In this document: positions 54,120-62,604 of the stretch, piece by piece | Layout: each line of letters begins with the position of its first letter | How positions within the stretch are numbered: the stretch's first letter is position 1 | Origin: Nocardia cerradoensis NBRC 101014 | GTDB lineage: Bacteria > Actinomycetota > Actinomycetes > Mycobacteriales > Mycobacteriaceae | Assembly (NCBI RefSeq): GCF_000308535.1 | Contig: NZ_BAFW01000004.1 | Span: 1-64,000, forward strand | DNA: 64,000 bases | Reading direction: 5' to 3' | Program-made: the position numbers and the translations under genes | The notes under the pieces: generated by a model | Database searches by the model: none | The model's input: the letters and a program-made list of their open reading frames with translations, nothing else | Told to the model about the DNA's origin: nothing

Positions 54120-54751
54120 TCAATCGGGCTTGACGCCGGTCAGCACACCCGTGGACGGCTTGATCGTCCGATAGTCGAGATCCTGAAAACCCGTCTCCTG
54201 CAGTGCTTTCTGATACCGTCTGATATCGACCGCGGCAGGATCCATATGCCTGCTGAGCCGTTTCGTCAGCTGTCCGTGCACACCCGCGGGTGCCAGATCG
54301 GCCAGCAGCACTCGTCCTCCGGGCCGTAGCACCCGCCACATCTCCGTCAGCGCGCGACCGCGGTCCGCCTCGGGATGTGGTGCATACCGAACGTGCACGT
54401 GACCACGTCGAACGCCGCATCCGGCAGCTCCAGCGACTGGGCCACGCCGTAGTCGAAGCGGCAGTTCGCCCGGCCACCGGCGCGCGCGGTGGCGTAGTCG
54501 ACCATTTCCCGCGCGGCGTCGACACCGACGACTTCGCCGCCCGCGCCGACACGGTCGGCCAGCGCGAACACCAAGGTGCCCGGGCCGCTGGCGATATCGA
54601 GTGCGCGCCCGGCCGGCCGGACGCCACTGGCGGCGGCGAGGGCCGCCGCGTGCCGGCGGCGTCTGCCGCCGAAGAAGACATTGGTGAACGCGCTGTAGCC
54701 GCGCGGGTTGGTGATCAGGATGCCATGGGGGTCTTGTTCGATTCGGAACAT
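54120..54751 (-). pseudogene. Frameshifted SAM-dependent methyltransferase
   Basis: Two overlapping frames together make one class I methyltransferase. The first (from ATG 54751) has LDIASGPGTLVFALADRVGA, VVGVDAAREMVDYATARAGG and FDVVTCTFGMHHIP, then runs into a stop. The second continues as EADRGRALTEMWRVLRPGGR, VLLADLAP and so on to 54120. The join is near 54368-54374, where one missing G in CCCGAGG (expected CCGGAGG) would restore the frame. Either the gene is inactive or this is a sequencing error. It is divergent from a TetR gene that probably controls it. Confidence 0.82.
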
Positions 54752-54776
54752 GTGTTCATGATCTGAGGCAAGTGCC

Positions 54777-54792
54777 TGCTCCACCAGGAGCA
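54777..54792. promoter_or_regulatory. Palindrome between the methyltransferase and tetR genes
   Basis: TGCTCCACCAGGAGCA is a perfect 6-4-6 dyad in the 82-bp divergent region, with its centre about 50 bp before the tetR start. It is a likely TetR operator. Confidence 0.55.
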
Positions 54793-54833
54793 AAAGCACC
54801 GAATCCGTTCGATTCCGCACATCCGGAGGCACA

Positions 54834-55322
54834 GTGTCCGAGAACGATCGCCGCGTCCGACGGACCCGGAGCACCCTGCATCGTGCCCTGATCGAGCTCA
54901 TGATCGAACGGCCCTACGACCGCATCACCGTGCAGGACATCCTCGACCGCGCCGACGTCGGCCGCTCGACGTTCTACGCCCACTTCCGCAGCAAGGACGA
55001 CCTGCTCGTGGTGAGCGGCACCGAATTCCTGCGTGCGGCGCTCGCCCGGCGCTCGGGTGACCCGATACGAGCCGTCATCGAACTGGCCGAGGGCCACCGC
55101 GAGGTCTACCGGGCGCTTCTCGGCCCGAAGAGCACCATGGTCGTCGTGCGCGGCACCCAGCAGATGATCGCCGGAATTCTGGCCGATCAGGGCAGTGCGG
55201 AGCCCGACACCACCTTCCTGTCGTGGGGATTGGTCGGGCTGCTGCCCGCCGTGGCGGAAGGCCGTACCACCGCTCGGGCGGCCTACGAGGTCGTCCGGCG
55301 GATCAGTGACCCGACGTCGTGA
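54834..55322 (+). CDS. TetR-family regulator
   Basis: A 162-residue TetR protein. The helix-turn-helix is RITVQDILDRADVGRSTFYA followed by HFRSKDDLL, a textbook TetR N-terminus. The ligand domain is short. GTG 54834 is set by GGAGG at four to five bases. It is divergent from the frameshifted methyltransferase, with a palindrome between, suggesting repression of both. The 3' end overlaps the DUF2207 gene by 20 bases in the opposite direction. Confidence 0.88.
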   Translation: MSENDRRVRRTRSTLHRALIELMIERPYDRITVQDILDRADVGRSTFYAHFRSKDDLLVVSGTEFLRAALARRSGDPIRAVIELAEGHREVYRALLGPKSTMVVVRGTQQMIAGILADQGSAEPDTTFLSWGLVGLLPAVAEGRTTARAAYEVVRRISDPTS

Positions 55323-56922
55323 ACAGCCCCTCCAGTGCGGTGATGAAATACGGGAAGTGCCCGGCGAACCGGTGCAGATTCCGGTCGCGGTCGAAGCCGC
55401 CGAACCAGTAGAGCCCGGCCTGACGGTCGGCCCCGGGATCTACGTCGCGGAAGGTGCGGATCCAGTTGTCGGCCCGGCCACCGATGATCGTGAATGGCAG
55501 CGCCCGCGAGAACAGCAGTTCGCGATCGGCCGGCGGGATCTGATCGGGCCGCTGGGCGTCCAGCCCGTTCTGCAGAGCCTTCACCTGGGCGGCGAGCGCG
55601 CGGCCCGCGGCGGTACGCACCGGCAGATACCGGCCGAGCAGCAGGATGGCCGCACCGCCGAGCGCGATGGCCACACCGACCAGCGCATATCCGCCGGCGA
55701 CGGCGAGGCCGACGGTCGCCCCCAGCCCGACCACGAGCAGCGCGATGCCGATCCAGAAGGCGAGCCCGCGCCGGTTGTGGTCGATCAGCGTGCCGCGCTC
55801 GAGCGCATCGCGGCGCAGCGCCGAGCGGACGGGCTCGGCGGCCACGCGTCCGGGCGCCCGCAGTTCCGACAGCAGCACCGAGTCGGCGCCCTCGGGCAGC
55901 AGTGTCGTGTAGACGTGCTTTTCGTAGCTGCGCAATTGGTCGTCGGCGGGATTCGCCCGGGTGATGCGCCAGTCCGAATCGCTCACCGCGGCGATCCACA
56001 GGTAGCGCCGCACCGCCAGATCGACCACGGTGGCGGCGATATCGGCGGCATCGGCGGAGCCGTCGAGCAACAGGCCCGCCTCACCCGGCAGGATGCCGTC
56101 CGGGGAGACGAATTCGCTGTGGTTTCCGTTGCGCTGTACCGGATCCAGGGTGCTGGTGGAGGTCAGGGCCGCGGCGTCCTGGCGGCGAGACCGGGCCAGA
56201 TAGGCGCCGAAGGCGGCCAGCGCCGCCAGCAGAACACCGAAGGCGATCAGCACCGGGGCGGTGACGGCGAAGGCGCCCGACCCCCGGCCGCCGCGAATAT
56301 CGGCGTTGGCCTTCACCGTGCCGGGCGGCACCTGCAGTGTCACATCGAGAATGTCACCCTTGTGCAGGTTCTCCTCGTGCATGGTGAGCACGCCGTCCGG
56401 TTCGACGCGGGCGTCGTTGCATTTGCGGGTGCTCCCCACCGAACCGACCGTGCAGTCGGCGATTCCCATCTGATAACTCGGGCTGATCACCGAACCGTCG
56501 AACGAGGCGACATCGGTGTTGAGGACCCCTGTCCAGTGGAACAACTGCGTACCCGGTGCATCGCTGACCGTCCCGTGCACGGTGTACTTGAACGACGATT
56601 CCCCCGGCGGCGCGTCCACGCTGAACACATCGCCCGCCACCTTCGCCGAACCCGGCCCGGTACTGGAGATGTCGGTCACACCGAAGCGGCGTTCACTGCC
56701 GTCGTCGCGTCCCACGCGTAGCGGCAACGCCATGTGGAACTGCCCGCCCGGCGGCACTTTCACGGTTTCGGCCACCTCGAGCAGACCGGCCTCGCTGAGT
56801 TTGACATCCGTGATGATCGACACACCCGTGGGCTCCTGAGCCCGAGCGGCCGGTGCTGCGGCGAACAGCCCGGCCGCGGTCAACAACAGAGCGCCGAATG
56901 CGCCCCCCCGAAAGATCAGCAT
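55303..56922 (-). CDS. DUF2207 membrane protein
   Basis: A 539-residue membrane protein. The signal peptide (GGAFGALLLTAAGLFAAAPA) is followed by an extracytoplasmic beta-rich DUF2207 region (VSIITDVKLSEAGLLEVAET, SSFKYTVHGTVSD), a membrane helix near residue 225 (VTAPVLIAFGVLLAALAAFG), a cytoplasmic winged-helix-like stretch (LRSYEKHVYTTLLPEGADSV), two more helices near 365-410, and a C-terminal tail. This layout is standard for DUF2207. The function of the family is unknown. ATG 56922 is chosen; the frame above it is low-complexity. Confidence 0.85.
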   Translation of the reverse strand: MLIFRGGAFGALLLTAAGLFAAAPAARAQEPTGVSIITDVKLSEAGLLEVAETVKVPPGGQFHMALPLRVGRDDGSERRFGVTDISSTGPGSAKVAGDVFSVDAPPGESSFKYTVHGTVSDAPGTQLFHWTGVLNTDVASFDGSVISPSYQMGIADCTVGSVGSTRKCNDARVEPDGVLTMHEENLHKGDILDVTLQVPPGTVKANADIRGGRGSGAFAVTAPVLIAFGVLLAALAAFGAYLARSRRQDAAALTSTSTLDPVQRNGNHSEFVSPDGILPGEAGLLLDGSADAADIAATVVDLAVRRYLWIAAVSDSDWRITRANPADDQLRSYEKHVYTTLLPEGADSVLLSELRAPGRVAAEPVRSALRRDALERGTLIDHNRRGLAFWIGIALLVVGLGATVGLAVAGGYALVGVAIALGGAAILLLGRYLPVRTAAGRALAAQVKALQNGLDAQRPDQIPPADRELLFSRALPFTIIGGRADNWIRTFRDVDPGADRQAGLYWFGGFDRDRNLHRFAGHFPYFITALEGLFTTSGH

Positions 56923-57057
56923 GGGGCAGTAGCTTAGCGGTGGGCCACTGTGCGAGCAGGCGTCACGAATCCGGCGGCTTGCTATTCTGCGTCGGCGGCT
57001 GTCGCCGGAGAGCGGTGGCTGTCGCCGGATCAGGAACGGACAAGGGGGAGTGGGGGA

Positions 57058-58284
57058 GTGAGTCGACCACCCTACGGGCGCGGCCCGAATCCGCCGGGCG
57101 AACAACCTATTCCACCGTACGGTCCGAGTGGTCCACGTCGCCCGGGACCACCGCCGGGATACGGCCCCCCGCCCGGCCACTCCGCACCGCCCGGTTATCC
57201 GCCTCCACCCGCCTATTCGCCTCCTCCGGGTTACGCGGCGCCCGCCGGATCCCCGCCGCGTGGATACCCCACGCCGGCCGGCTACGGGGCGCCCCCCGGA
57301 TACGTTGCGGGACAGGGTTATCGGGCCGTCGCGCCGCCCGGCCATCGCCCGCCGATTCCGCCGCCGCGACCGTACGGCCCGGCCGGCCCACGCCCCACCC
57401 CGCCGCGCAAGCGAGGCGGGGGCTTGGGCGCGGTCGTCGTGGTGATTCTGCTGATCGTCACCTCGGGCCTCATCCGCTTCGCCGTGCGGACCGGATTCGA
57501 CGCCGCTTCCCATACCGGGGAACACGGGAACTACAGCTACAACCCGCCACCCGGAAAGGATTCCGCGGGCGTCCCCGAAACCGGCGCCAATCCACTACTG
57601 GCCGACCCGGGTTCGCCGCTGAGTCCGGCGCGCTGCCCGTATACCCCGTGGAGCACGCAGGTCGACGCCGCGCGCGCGTTCTTCGACAGTGCCGCGGCCT
57701 GTCTGGCCGACGCCTGGAAACCGGTGCTGGAGAATGCGAAATTGAGTTTCACCCCACCGAAACTCGTCGTCACCGCGACCACGTCGGGCATCACCACGCC
57801 GTGCAGCGGATCCAGCAGCAATTTCGCTGCCTTCTACTGCGGTGCGGATCAGACGATCTACATGCCGATCAGTCAGCTGCAGACCGATATGTTCCACGAT
57901 CACTGGGAGATCTACCTCTCGGTCTTCGCCCACGAATACGGCCACCACATCCAGGCGCTGTCCGGAATCCTCGGCGCCGCGAACAAACAACGCCGTCAGA
58001 CCGGCCTCTACAGCGACGAGGGGCTCGACCTCTCGCGACGAATCGAATTGCAGGCCAACTGTTTCGACGGCATGTACTTCGCATCCTCGGCCGGGGGGAA
58101 ATCGCTGACGCCGGTGCAGGCGCAATCCGCGCGCAAGGACGCCTACGGCCGAGGTGACAGCGCCGGCGACATGCGCAGCCACGGCACCGCCGAACACGCC
58201 GGCGACTGGTGGAGTACCGGATTCGACAAGAACGCGACCGCGCCTTGCAACACCTTCATCGCGCCGTCCGGACAGGTGAGCTGA
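57058..58284 (+). CDS. Neutral zinc metallopeptidase (YpfJ-like), tandem copy 1
   Basis: A 408-residue membrane-anchored metallopeptidase. Residues 1-115 are a Pro/Gly/Tyr-rich cytoplasmic tail with PPGYG repeats. A membrane helix (GAVVVVILLIVTSGLIRFAV) is followed by the catalytic domain: SVFAHEYGHHIQALSGIL, the HExxH zinc motif (HEYGH), and the downstream metal-ligand glutamate in RIELQANCFDGMYFAS. A putative neutral zinc metallopeptidase family (KPN_02809/YpfJ) has this arrangement. GTG 57058 follows GGGGGAGTGGGGGA. It is six bases upstream of its paralogue. Confidence 0.88.
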   Translation: MSRPPYGRGPNPPGEQPIPPYGPSGPRRPGPPPGYGPPPGHSAPPGYPPPPAYSPPPGYAAPAGSPPRGYPTPAGYGAPPGYVAGQGYRAVAPPGHRPPIPPPRPYGPAGPRPTPPRKRGGGLGAVVVVILLIVTSGLIRFAVRTGFDAASHTGEHGNYSYNPPPGKDSAGVPETGANPLLADPGSPLSPARCPYTPWSTQVDAARAFFDSAAACLADAWKPVLENAKLSFTPPKLVVTATTSGITTPCSGSSSNFAAFYCGADQTIYMPISQLQTDMFHDHWEIYLSVFAHEYGHHIQALSGILGAANKQRRQTGLYSDEGLDLSRRIELQANCFDGMYFASSAGGKSLTPVQAQSARKDAYGRGDSAGDMRSHGTAEHAGDWWSTGFDKNATAPCNTFIAPSGQVS

Positions 58285-58290
58285 ACCACC

Positions 58291-59529
58291 ATGCCGCAAC
58301 CGCCGAGATATCCACCGCCGCGTGGGATTCCGCCGCACGGCCGCCCGCCCTACGGCCCACCACCCGGGTACGGGCCACCACCCGGATACGGCCCGCCGCC
58401 GGGATATCCGCCACCCGGCCCGCGCCCACCGTACGGTGCGCCGCTACCGCCGCCGGGGGTGTATCCGGTGGGGCCGTACGGCGGACCGCCGTTGCCGCCG
58501 CCGGGGTATTACGGCCGTCCGTATCCGCCGCCGCGGTCCGGTGGCGGCGCGGTCGGGGCGGTCCTCGCCGTGCTGTTCGTCTTCGTGGTGGTCGGCGGGC
58601 TGGTCGCGTTCGCGACCATGGGAGGTCGTGACAATTCGTCGGCGTCGTATTCGACATCGACGCCGAGCTTCACGTATACGCCGCCCACCTGGGCCACGAG
58701 CACCAGCGAAACCGCCACGACCACGCGGTCCACGACGACGCCGTATCCGTCCACGACGAAGCCCTACTACCGCACGACGACTGTCGTGCCGACGACGAAA
58801 CCGGCCGGCCCCCAGCCTGTTGCGGCCACTGCGGCCAATCCGATCTTCGACGATCACAACTCCGGGCTGATCAACATCTCCTGCGGCTACCCCCGATGGG
58901 GTTCCGATGTCGCGTCGGCGACAGCCTTCTTCCAGGCGGCGAAATCGTGTCTGGACCGGATGTGGCAGCCGGTGCTCGCGGCGCAGAACCTCCCGTTCTC
59001 CAGCCCCACCGTGAGTGTTCCGGCGAGTGGCGCGAACGCGGCGTCACCGTGTGGCAGTTCGGGCAGTTACGCCGCGTTCTACTGCTCGGCCAACAATACG
59101 ATCTACATGCCCCTGGATCACATTCAGACCGAGGTGTACGGCGACCGCTGGTACGTCTATCTGGGGGTCTTCGCGCACGAATACGGTCACCATGTGCAGG
59201 CCATCTCCGGCATCATGTCCAAGATGAGCCGAGACCGCTACAGCGCCGGTACCAATTCCGCTGCGGGACTGGAGCTTTCACGTCGGCTGGAGTTGGAGGC
59301 GCAGTGCTTCGGCGGCATGTTCATCAGCTCCTCCGAGGTTGCGGGCACGGTTTCCAACGACCAGGCCTACTACGTGAAACAGGACAACTATCAACGCGGG
59401 GACGATTATTCCGACGTGCGCGACCACGGGGCCAACCAGCACTACGGGGCGTGGTACGCGCAGGGTGAGGACAACAACCGGACCTGGATGTGCAACACCT
59501 GGAACTCCCCGTCGGATTCGGTGTCGTGA
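58291..59529 (+). CDS. Neutral zinc metallopeptidase (YpfJ-like), tandem copy 2
   Basis: A 412-residue paralogue of the preceding gene. Pro/Gly/Tyr-rich tail (GYGPPPGYGPPPGYPPPGPR), a membrane helix (GAVGAVLAVLFVFVVVGGLV), a Ser/Thr-rich linker, then the peptidase domain with GVFAHEYGHHVQAISGIM and LELEAQCFGGMFIS. All catalytic residues are kept (HEYGH and the later Glu). The copies diverge strongly outside the active site, so the duplication is old. It follows copy 1 by six bases, so the two are cotranscribed. The substrate is unknown; an envelope protein role is likely from location. Confidence 0.88.
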   Translation: MPQPPRYPPPRGIPPHGRPPYGPPPGYGPPPGYGPPPGYPPPGPRPPYGAPLPPPGVYPVGPYGGPPLPPPGYYGRPYPPPRSGGGAVGAVLAVLFVFVVVGGLVAFATMGGRDNSSASYSTSTPSFTYTPPTWATSTSETATTTRSTTTPYPSTTKPYYRTTTVVPTTKPAGPQPVAATAANPIFDDHNSGLINISCGYPRWGSDVASATAFFQAAKSCLDRMWQPVLAAQNLPFSSPTVSVPASGANAASPCGSSGSYAAFYCSANNTIYMPLDHIQTEVYGDRWYVYLGVFAHEYGHHVQAISGIMSKMSRDRYSAGTNSAAGLELSRRLELEAQCFGGMFISSSEVAGTVSNDQAYYVKQDNYQRGDDYSDVRDHGANQHYGAWYAQGEDNNRTWMCNTWNSPSDSVS

Positions 59530-59558
59530 TCGGCGCCGGGATCTCCCGGATCTGAGCG

Positions 59559-60245
59559 TTACCGCTCCTCGCGCAACTGCGCCAACCAGCGCGCACCCTC
59601 GTCGGGGTCCGGTGTCTCCCCGCCGATGACGTCCAGCACCGCATGCCCGAGGCAGGCCGCCGCCATGACCCGGTCGGCGACGGCCTCGGCATCGCCCCAC
59701 GGCAGATGGGGTTTGGCGATCAGCAGTGACGCGATACCGTGCGCGGCGGCCCACAGCTCGAGCACCAGTGGCATCGGGTCGCCGGGTGCGATCACACCGG
59801 AGTCCATCGCCTCCCGCACGGTGTGCGAAAACCGTTGGAACGCACCACTACCCAGCACCACATCGACCGCAGAGGGGCCTTCGCCGGGCGAGGCGGCGGT
59901 GGCGACGCGGTATTGGCCGGGGTGCTGCAGGGCGAAGCGCACATAGGCCAGGCCCTGCTGACGCAACCGGGACATGGGCGAGGCGGTGGGGTCGCTCGCG
60001 GCGCCGATGGCGGCGTCGAGGTCTTCGAACACCTCCGCCACCGCGGCATCGATGAGGTCGTCCTTGTCGGCGAAGTGGCGGTAGATCGACGGTGCGGTGA
60101 CGCCGACCAGCCCGCCGACCTCACGAATCGACACCGAATCGGCATTACCGGTGCGCGCCAGCAACTCTCGTGTCGCGGCCAGGATCTCGGCGCGCAGCTC
60201 GGTACCGGAGCCGCGGGCCGAACGGGGACGGGTGGGACGCGTCAC
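59559..60245 (-). CDS. TetR-family regulator of the mmpL operon
   Basis: A 228-residue TetR protein. The N-terminal DNA-binding domain is SVSIREVGGLVGVTAPSIYR followed by HFADKDDLIDAAV, and the C-terminal ligand domain is typical of the TetR_C_13-like group. GTG 60245 overlaps the mmpL stop codon as GTGA, so it is translationally coupled to the transporter. A tandem operator upstream of mmpL is probably its target, giving a repressed, inducible efflux unit. Confidence 0.88.
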   Translation of the reverse strand: MTRPTRPRSARGSGTELRAEILAATRELLARTGNADSVSIREVGGLVGVTAPSIYRHFADKDDLIDAAVAEVFEDLDAAIGAASDPTASPMSRLRQQGLAYVRFALQHPGQYRVATAASPGEGPSAVDVVLGSGAFQRFSHTVREAMDSGVIAPGDPMPLVLELWAAAHGIASLLIAKPHLPWGDAEAVADRVMAAACLGHAVLDVIGGETPDPDEGARWLAQLREER

Positions 60246-62503
60246 GGCCGCCCCGCCGGAGCCGGTTCCGCGGTCGGTTGCGGGTCCGCGGACATGGGAT
60301 GTTCGGTGAGGCCGAACCGTTCGTGCCAGCGCGCCAACGGCTTCGGTGCCCACCAGTTTCCGCGGCCCATCAGGCGCATCAGGGCCGGAACCAGCAGCAT
60401 GCGGATGACGGTGGCGTCGGCGAGCACGGTGATCGTGAGGCCGAGTCCGAACATCTGCATGAACGACACCTTCGCGGTGATCATGGCGCCCAGCACGATC
60501 GCCATCAGCAGCGCGGCCGCGGTGATGATGCGCCCGGTCCGGGCGACGCCGATGGCCACCGAACGGTCGTTGTCCGCGGCGGTGCGGTCGGAGGCCAGCC
60601 AGGCCTCGCGGATGCGGGAGAGCAGGAACACCTCGTAGTCCATCGACATGCCGAAGGCCAGGCAGAACATCAGAATCGGCATCGTCGGCACCAGGAAGCC
60701 GGTGGGCGTGAAGCCGAGCAGTCCCGAGAAGTGTCCCTCCTGGAAGATCCACACCATCATCCCGAACATCGCGGTGAGCGAGAGGGAGTTGATCACCACG
60801 GCTTTCAGTGGGAGCACCACGCTGCCGGTGAAAAGGAACAGGACCACGAACGTGGCGAGTGCGATCAGCGCGATCGCCAGCGGCAACCGTTGTCCCAGCG
60901 CGTTCAGCGAGTCCACGTTCATCGCCGCCGCACCGCCGAACAGCGCGGGTGAGGGCGCGGGCACATCGCGCAAGGCCTGCAACTGATCCTTGGCCTGTGC
61001 CGAGTAGGGATCGAATGTCGATGTGACGGTGAGGTATTGACCCGAGTCGTTGGCCATGCCCGGCGCGGCGCCGCCCATCCGCGCGCCGGACACGTAGACA
61101 CCGCTGCTGGACAGCACCGCGTTCACGCCCTCGACCTTCGACAACGCCGTGGCATAGCCGCTGATCGCCTGGGGTTCGCTCGGCGCACCCGGCAGCACGA
61201 TCGTCGTTCCGGTTCCGGAATTCACGGCGGGGAACTCCGCTCGCAGTTCGTCGCCGACCGCCCGGCTGGTCGAACCGGTGGGCAGCACCCGGTCGTCGGG
61301 ATAGCCGAACTTCACCCCGAGGAACGGCGCGCCGACCGCGAGCAGCACCGCGATGATCGCGACCGAGACGGGCAACGCCCGCCGCATCACCCAGGTGACG
61401 GTGCGATACCAGCCGGATTCCCGCTCCGGTCGCGAGGTGGGCTCGGGGCGCCCGAACAGTTTCCGGATCGCCACCCGCAGATTCCAGGAATTGATCCGAT
61501 CGCCGAGCAACACCAGCGCCGCGGGCAGGATCACGATCGAGGCGATCGCGGCGGCCGCCACCACCGCGACCCCGGCATAGGCGAACGACTTCAGGAAGTA
61601 CATGTCGAAGACGCTGAGCACCGCCAGCGCGAGCGCGACCGTCAGCGCCGAGAACAGCACCGTTCGCCCCGCGGTCTGCACCGCCCGCACCGCCGCCGCC
61701 TCGTGGCTCGAGCCGGCGGACAATTCCTCGCGGTATCGGCTGACGATGAACAGGCTGTAGTCGATCGCCAGGGCGAGGCCCAGCGCGGTGGTCATATTCA
61801 GCGCGTAGATCGACACATCGGTAAAGAGGGTGAAACTGCGCAGTATCGCGAGCGTGCAGAGAATCGCGAAGATTCCTACCGCCAGTGGCAGCGAGGCCGC
61901 GATGACGCTGCCGAACACCAGGATCAGCACGATCGCCGTGAGCGGGACCGCGATACCTTCGGCCATCGCCAGATCCTTCGTGACCTGGTTGTTGACGTCG
62001 TGGTAGACGGCGGCGATTCCGCCCGCCTGCACGGTCACACCGGGTGTGGAGACGGGCAGGGTGCTCGCGATCTCACCGGCGGTGCGCTGGGCCTTGTCGT
62101 CGCCGCCCGTCAGGTAGGCCATGACCAATGCGCTCTTGCCGTCGGTACTGCGCAGGGCGGCGGCCAGTTGCGGTGGGCTGGTCCAATACGAGCGGACGCC
62201 GACCGTATCGGCGCGACTGCCGAGCCGGTCGGCGATATCGGCGCCGACCGCGCGGGCCGCGGCCGACTCCACGCCCTCGTCGGCGTGCACGAGCAGCACC
62301 AGATTGGGCTGGGCGCCGTTGAACTGATCGGCCACCAGCTGTGCCGCGCGGGTGGATTCGGCCTTGTCCGAGGTGAATCCGCCGGCTTGCAGATGGGCGG
62401 TGACCGTCGCGCCGAAGCCGCCGCAGATCAGTGCCAGGGCCAGGGCGGCGAGGAGCACCCGCTTCGGATACCGGGTGGCGAGCCGTGCGATTCGGGTCAG
62501 CAT
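60242..62503 (-). CDS. MMPL-family RND transporter
   Basis: A 753-residue RND transporter of the MmpL family, which exports lipids or drugs across the inner membrane using the proton gradient. Features are RIARLATRYPKRVLLAALAL at the start, the first transmembrane bundle with MTTALGLALAIDYSLFIVSR (charged Asp-Tyr pair), and a second bundle with FCLAFGMSMDYEVFLLSRIR, the matching repeat. Two large extracytoplasmic domains separate them. ATG 62503 is chosen. It is upstream of the tetR and coupled to it. The cargo is unknown. Confidence 0.92.
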   Translation of the reverse strand: MLTRIARLATRYPKRVLLAALALALICGGFGATVTAHLQAGGFTSDKAESTRAAQLVADQFNGAQPNLVLLVHADEGVESAAARAVGADIADRLGSRADTVGVRSYWTSPPQLAAALRSTDGKSALVMAYLTGGDDKAQRTAGEIASTLPVSTPGVTVQAGGIAAVYHDVNNQVTKDLAMAEGIAVPLTAIVLILVFGSVIAASLPLAVGIFAILCTLAILRSFTLFTDVSIYALNMTTALGLALAIDYSLFIVSRYREELSAGSSHEAAAVRAVQTAGRTVLFSALTVALALAVLSVFDMYFLKSFAYAGVAVVAAAAIASIVILPAALVLLGDRINSWNLRVAIRKLFGRPEPTSRPERESGWYRTVTWVMRRALPVSVAIIAVLLAVGAPFLGVKFGYPDDRVLPTGSTSRAVGDELRAEFPAVNSGTGTTIVLPGAPSEPQAISGYATALSKVEGVNAVLSSSGVYVSGARMGGAAPGMANDSGQYLTVTSTFDPYSAQAKDQLQALRDVPAPSPALFGGAAAMNVDSLNALGQRLPLAIALIALATFVVLFLFTGSVVLPLKAVVINSLSLTAMFGMMVWIFQEGHFSGLLGFTPTGFLVPTMPILMFCLAFGMSMDYEVFLLSRIREAWLASDRTAADNDRSVAIGVARTGRIITAAALLMAIVLGAMITAKVSFMQMFGLGLTITVLADATVIRMLLVPALMRLMGRGNWWAPKPLARWHERFGLTEHPMSADPQPTAEPAPAGRP

Positions 62504-62527
62504 GAGTGCTCCTCGGGCGGCCGGTAT

Positions 62528-62558
62528 GGGTAACGGTGTTAGCGTAACGCCGTTACCC
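62528..62558. promoter_or_regulatory. Tandem operator upstream of mmpL
   Basis: The 31-bp element has perfect 9-base outer arms (GGGTAACGG and CCGTTACCC). Inside it are GTAACGCCGTTAC (62544-62556, perfect 6-1-6) and GTAACGGTGTTAG (62530-62542, one mismatch), 14 bp apart centre to centre. It lies 25 bp before the mmpL ATG. Cooperative binding of two TetR dimers is the likely use. Confidence 0.8.
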
Positions 62559-62604
62559 CAGCCCGGCGCAAGAGGTTGGGGCGGATCGGCGTCAGCGATC
62601 CCCG

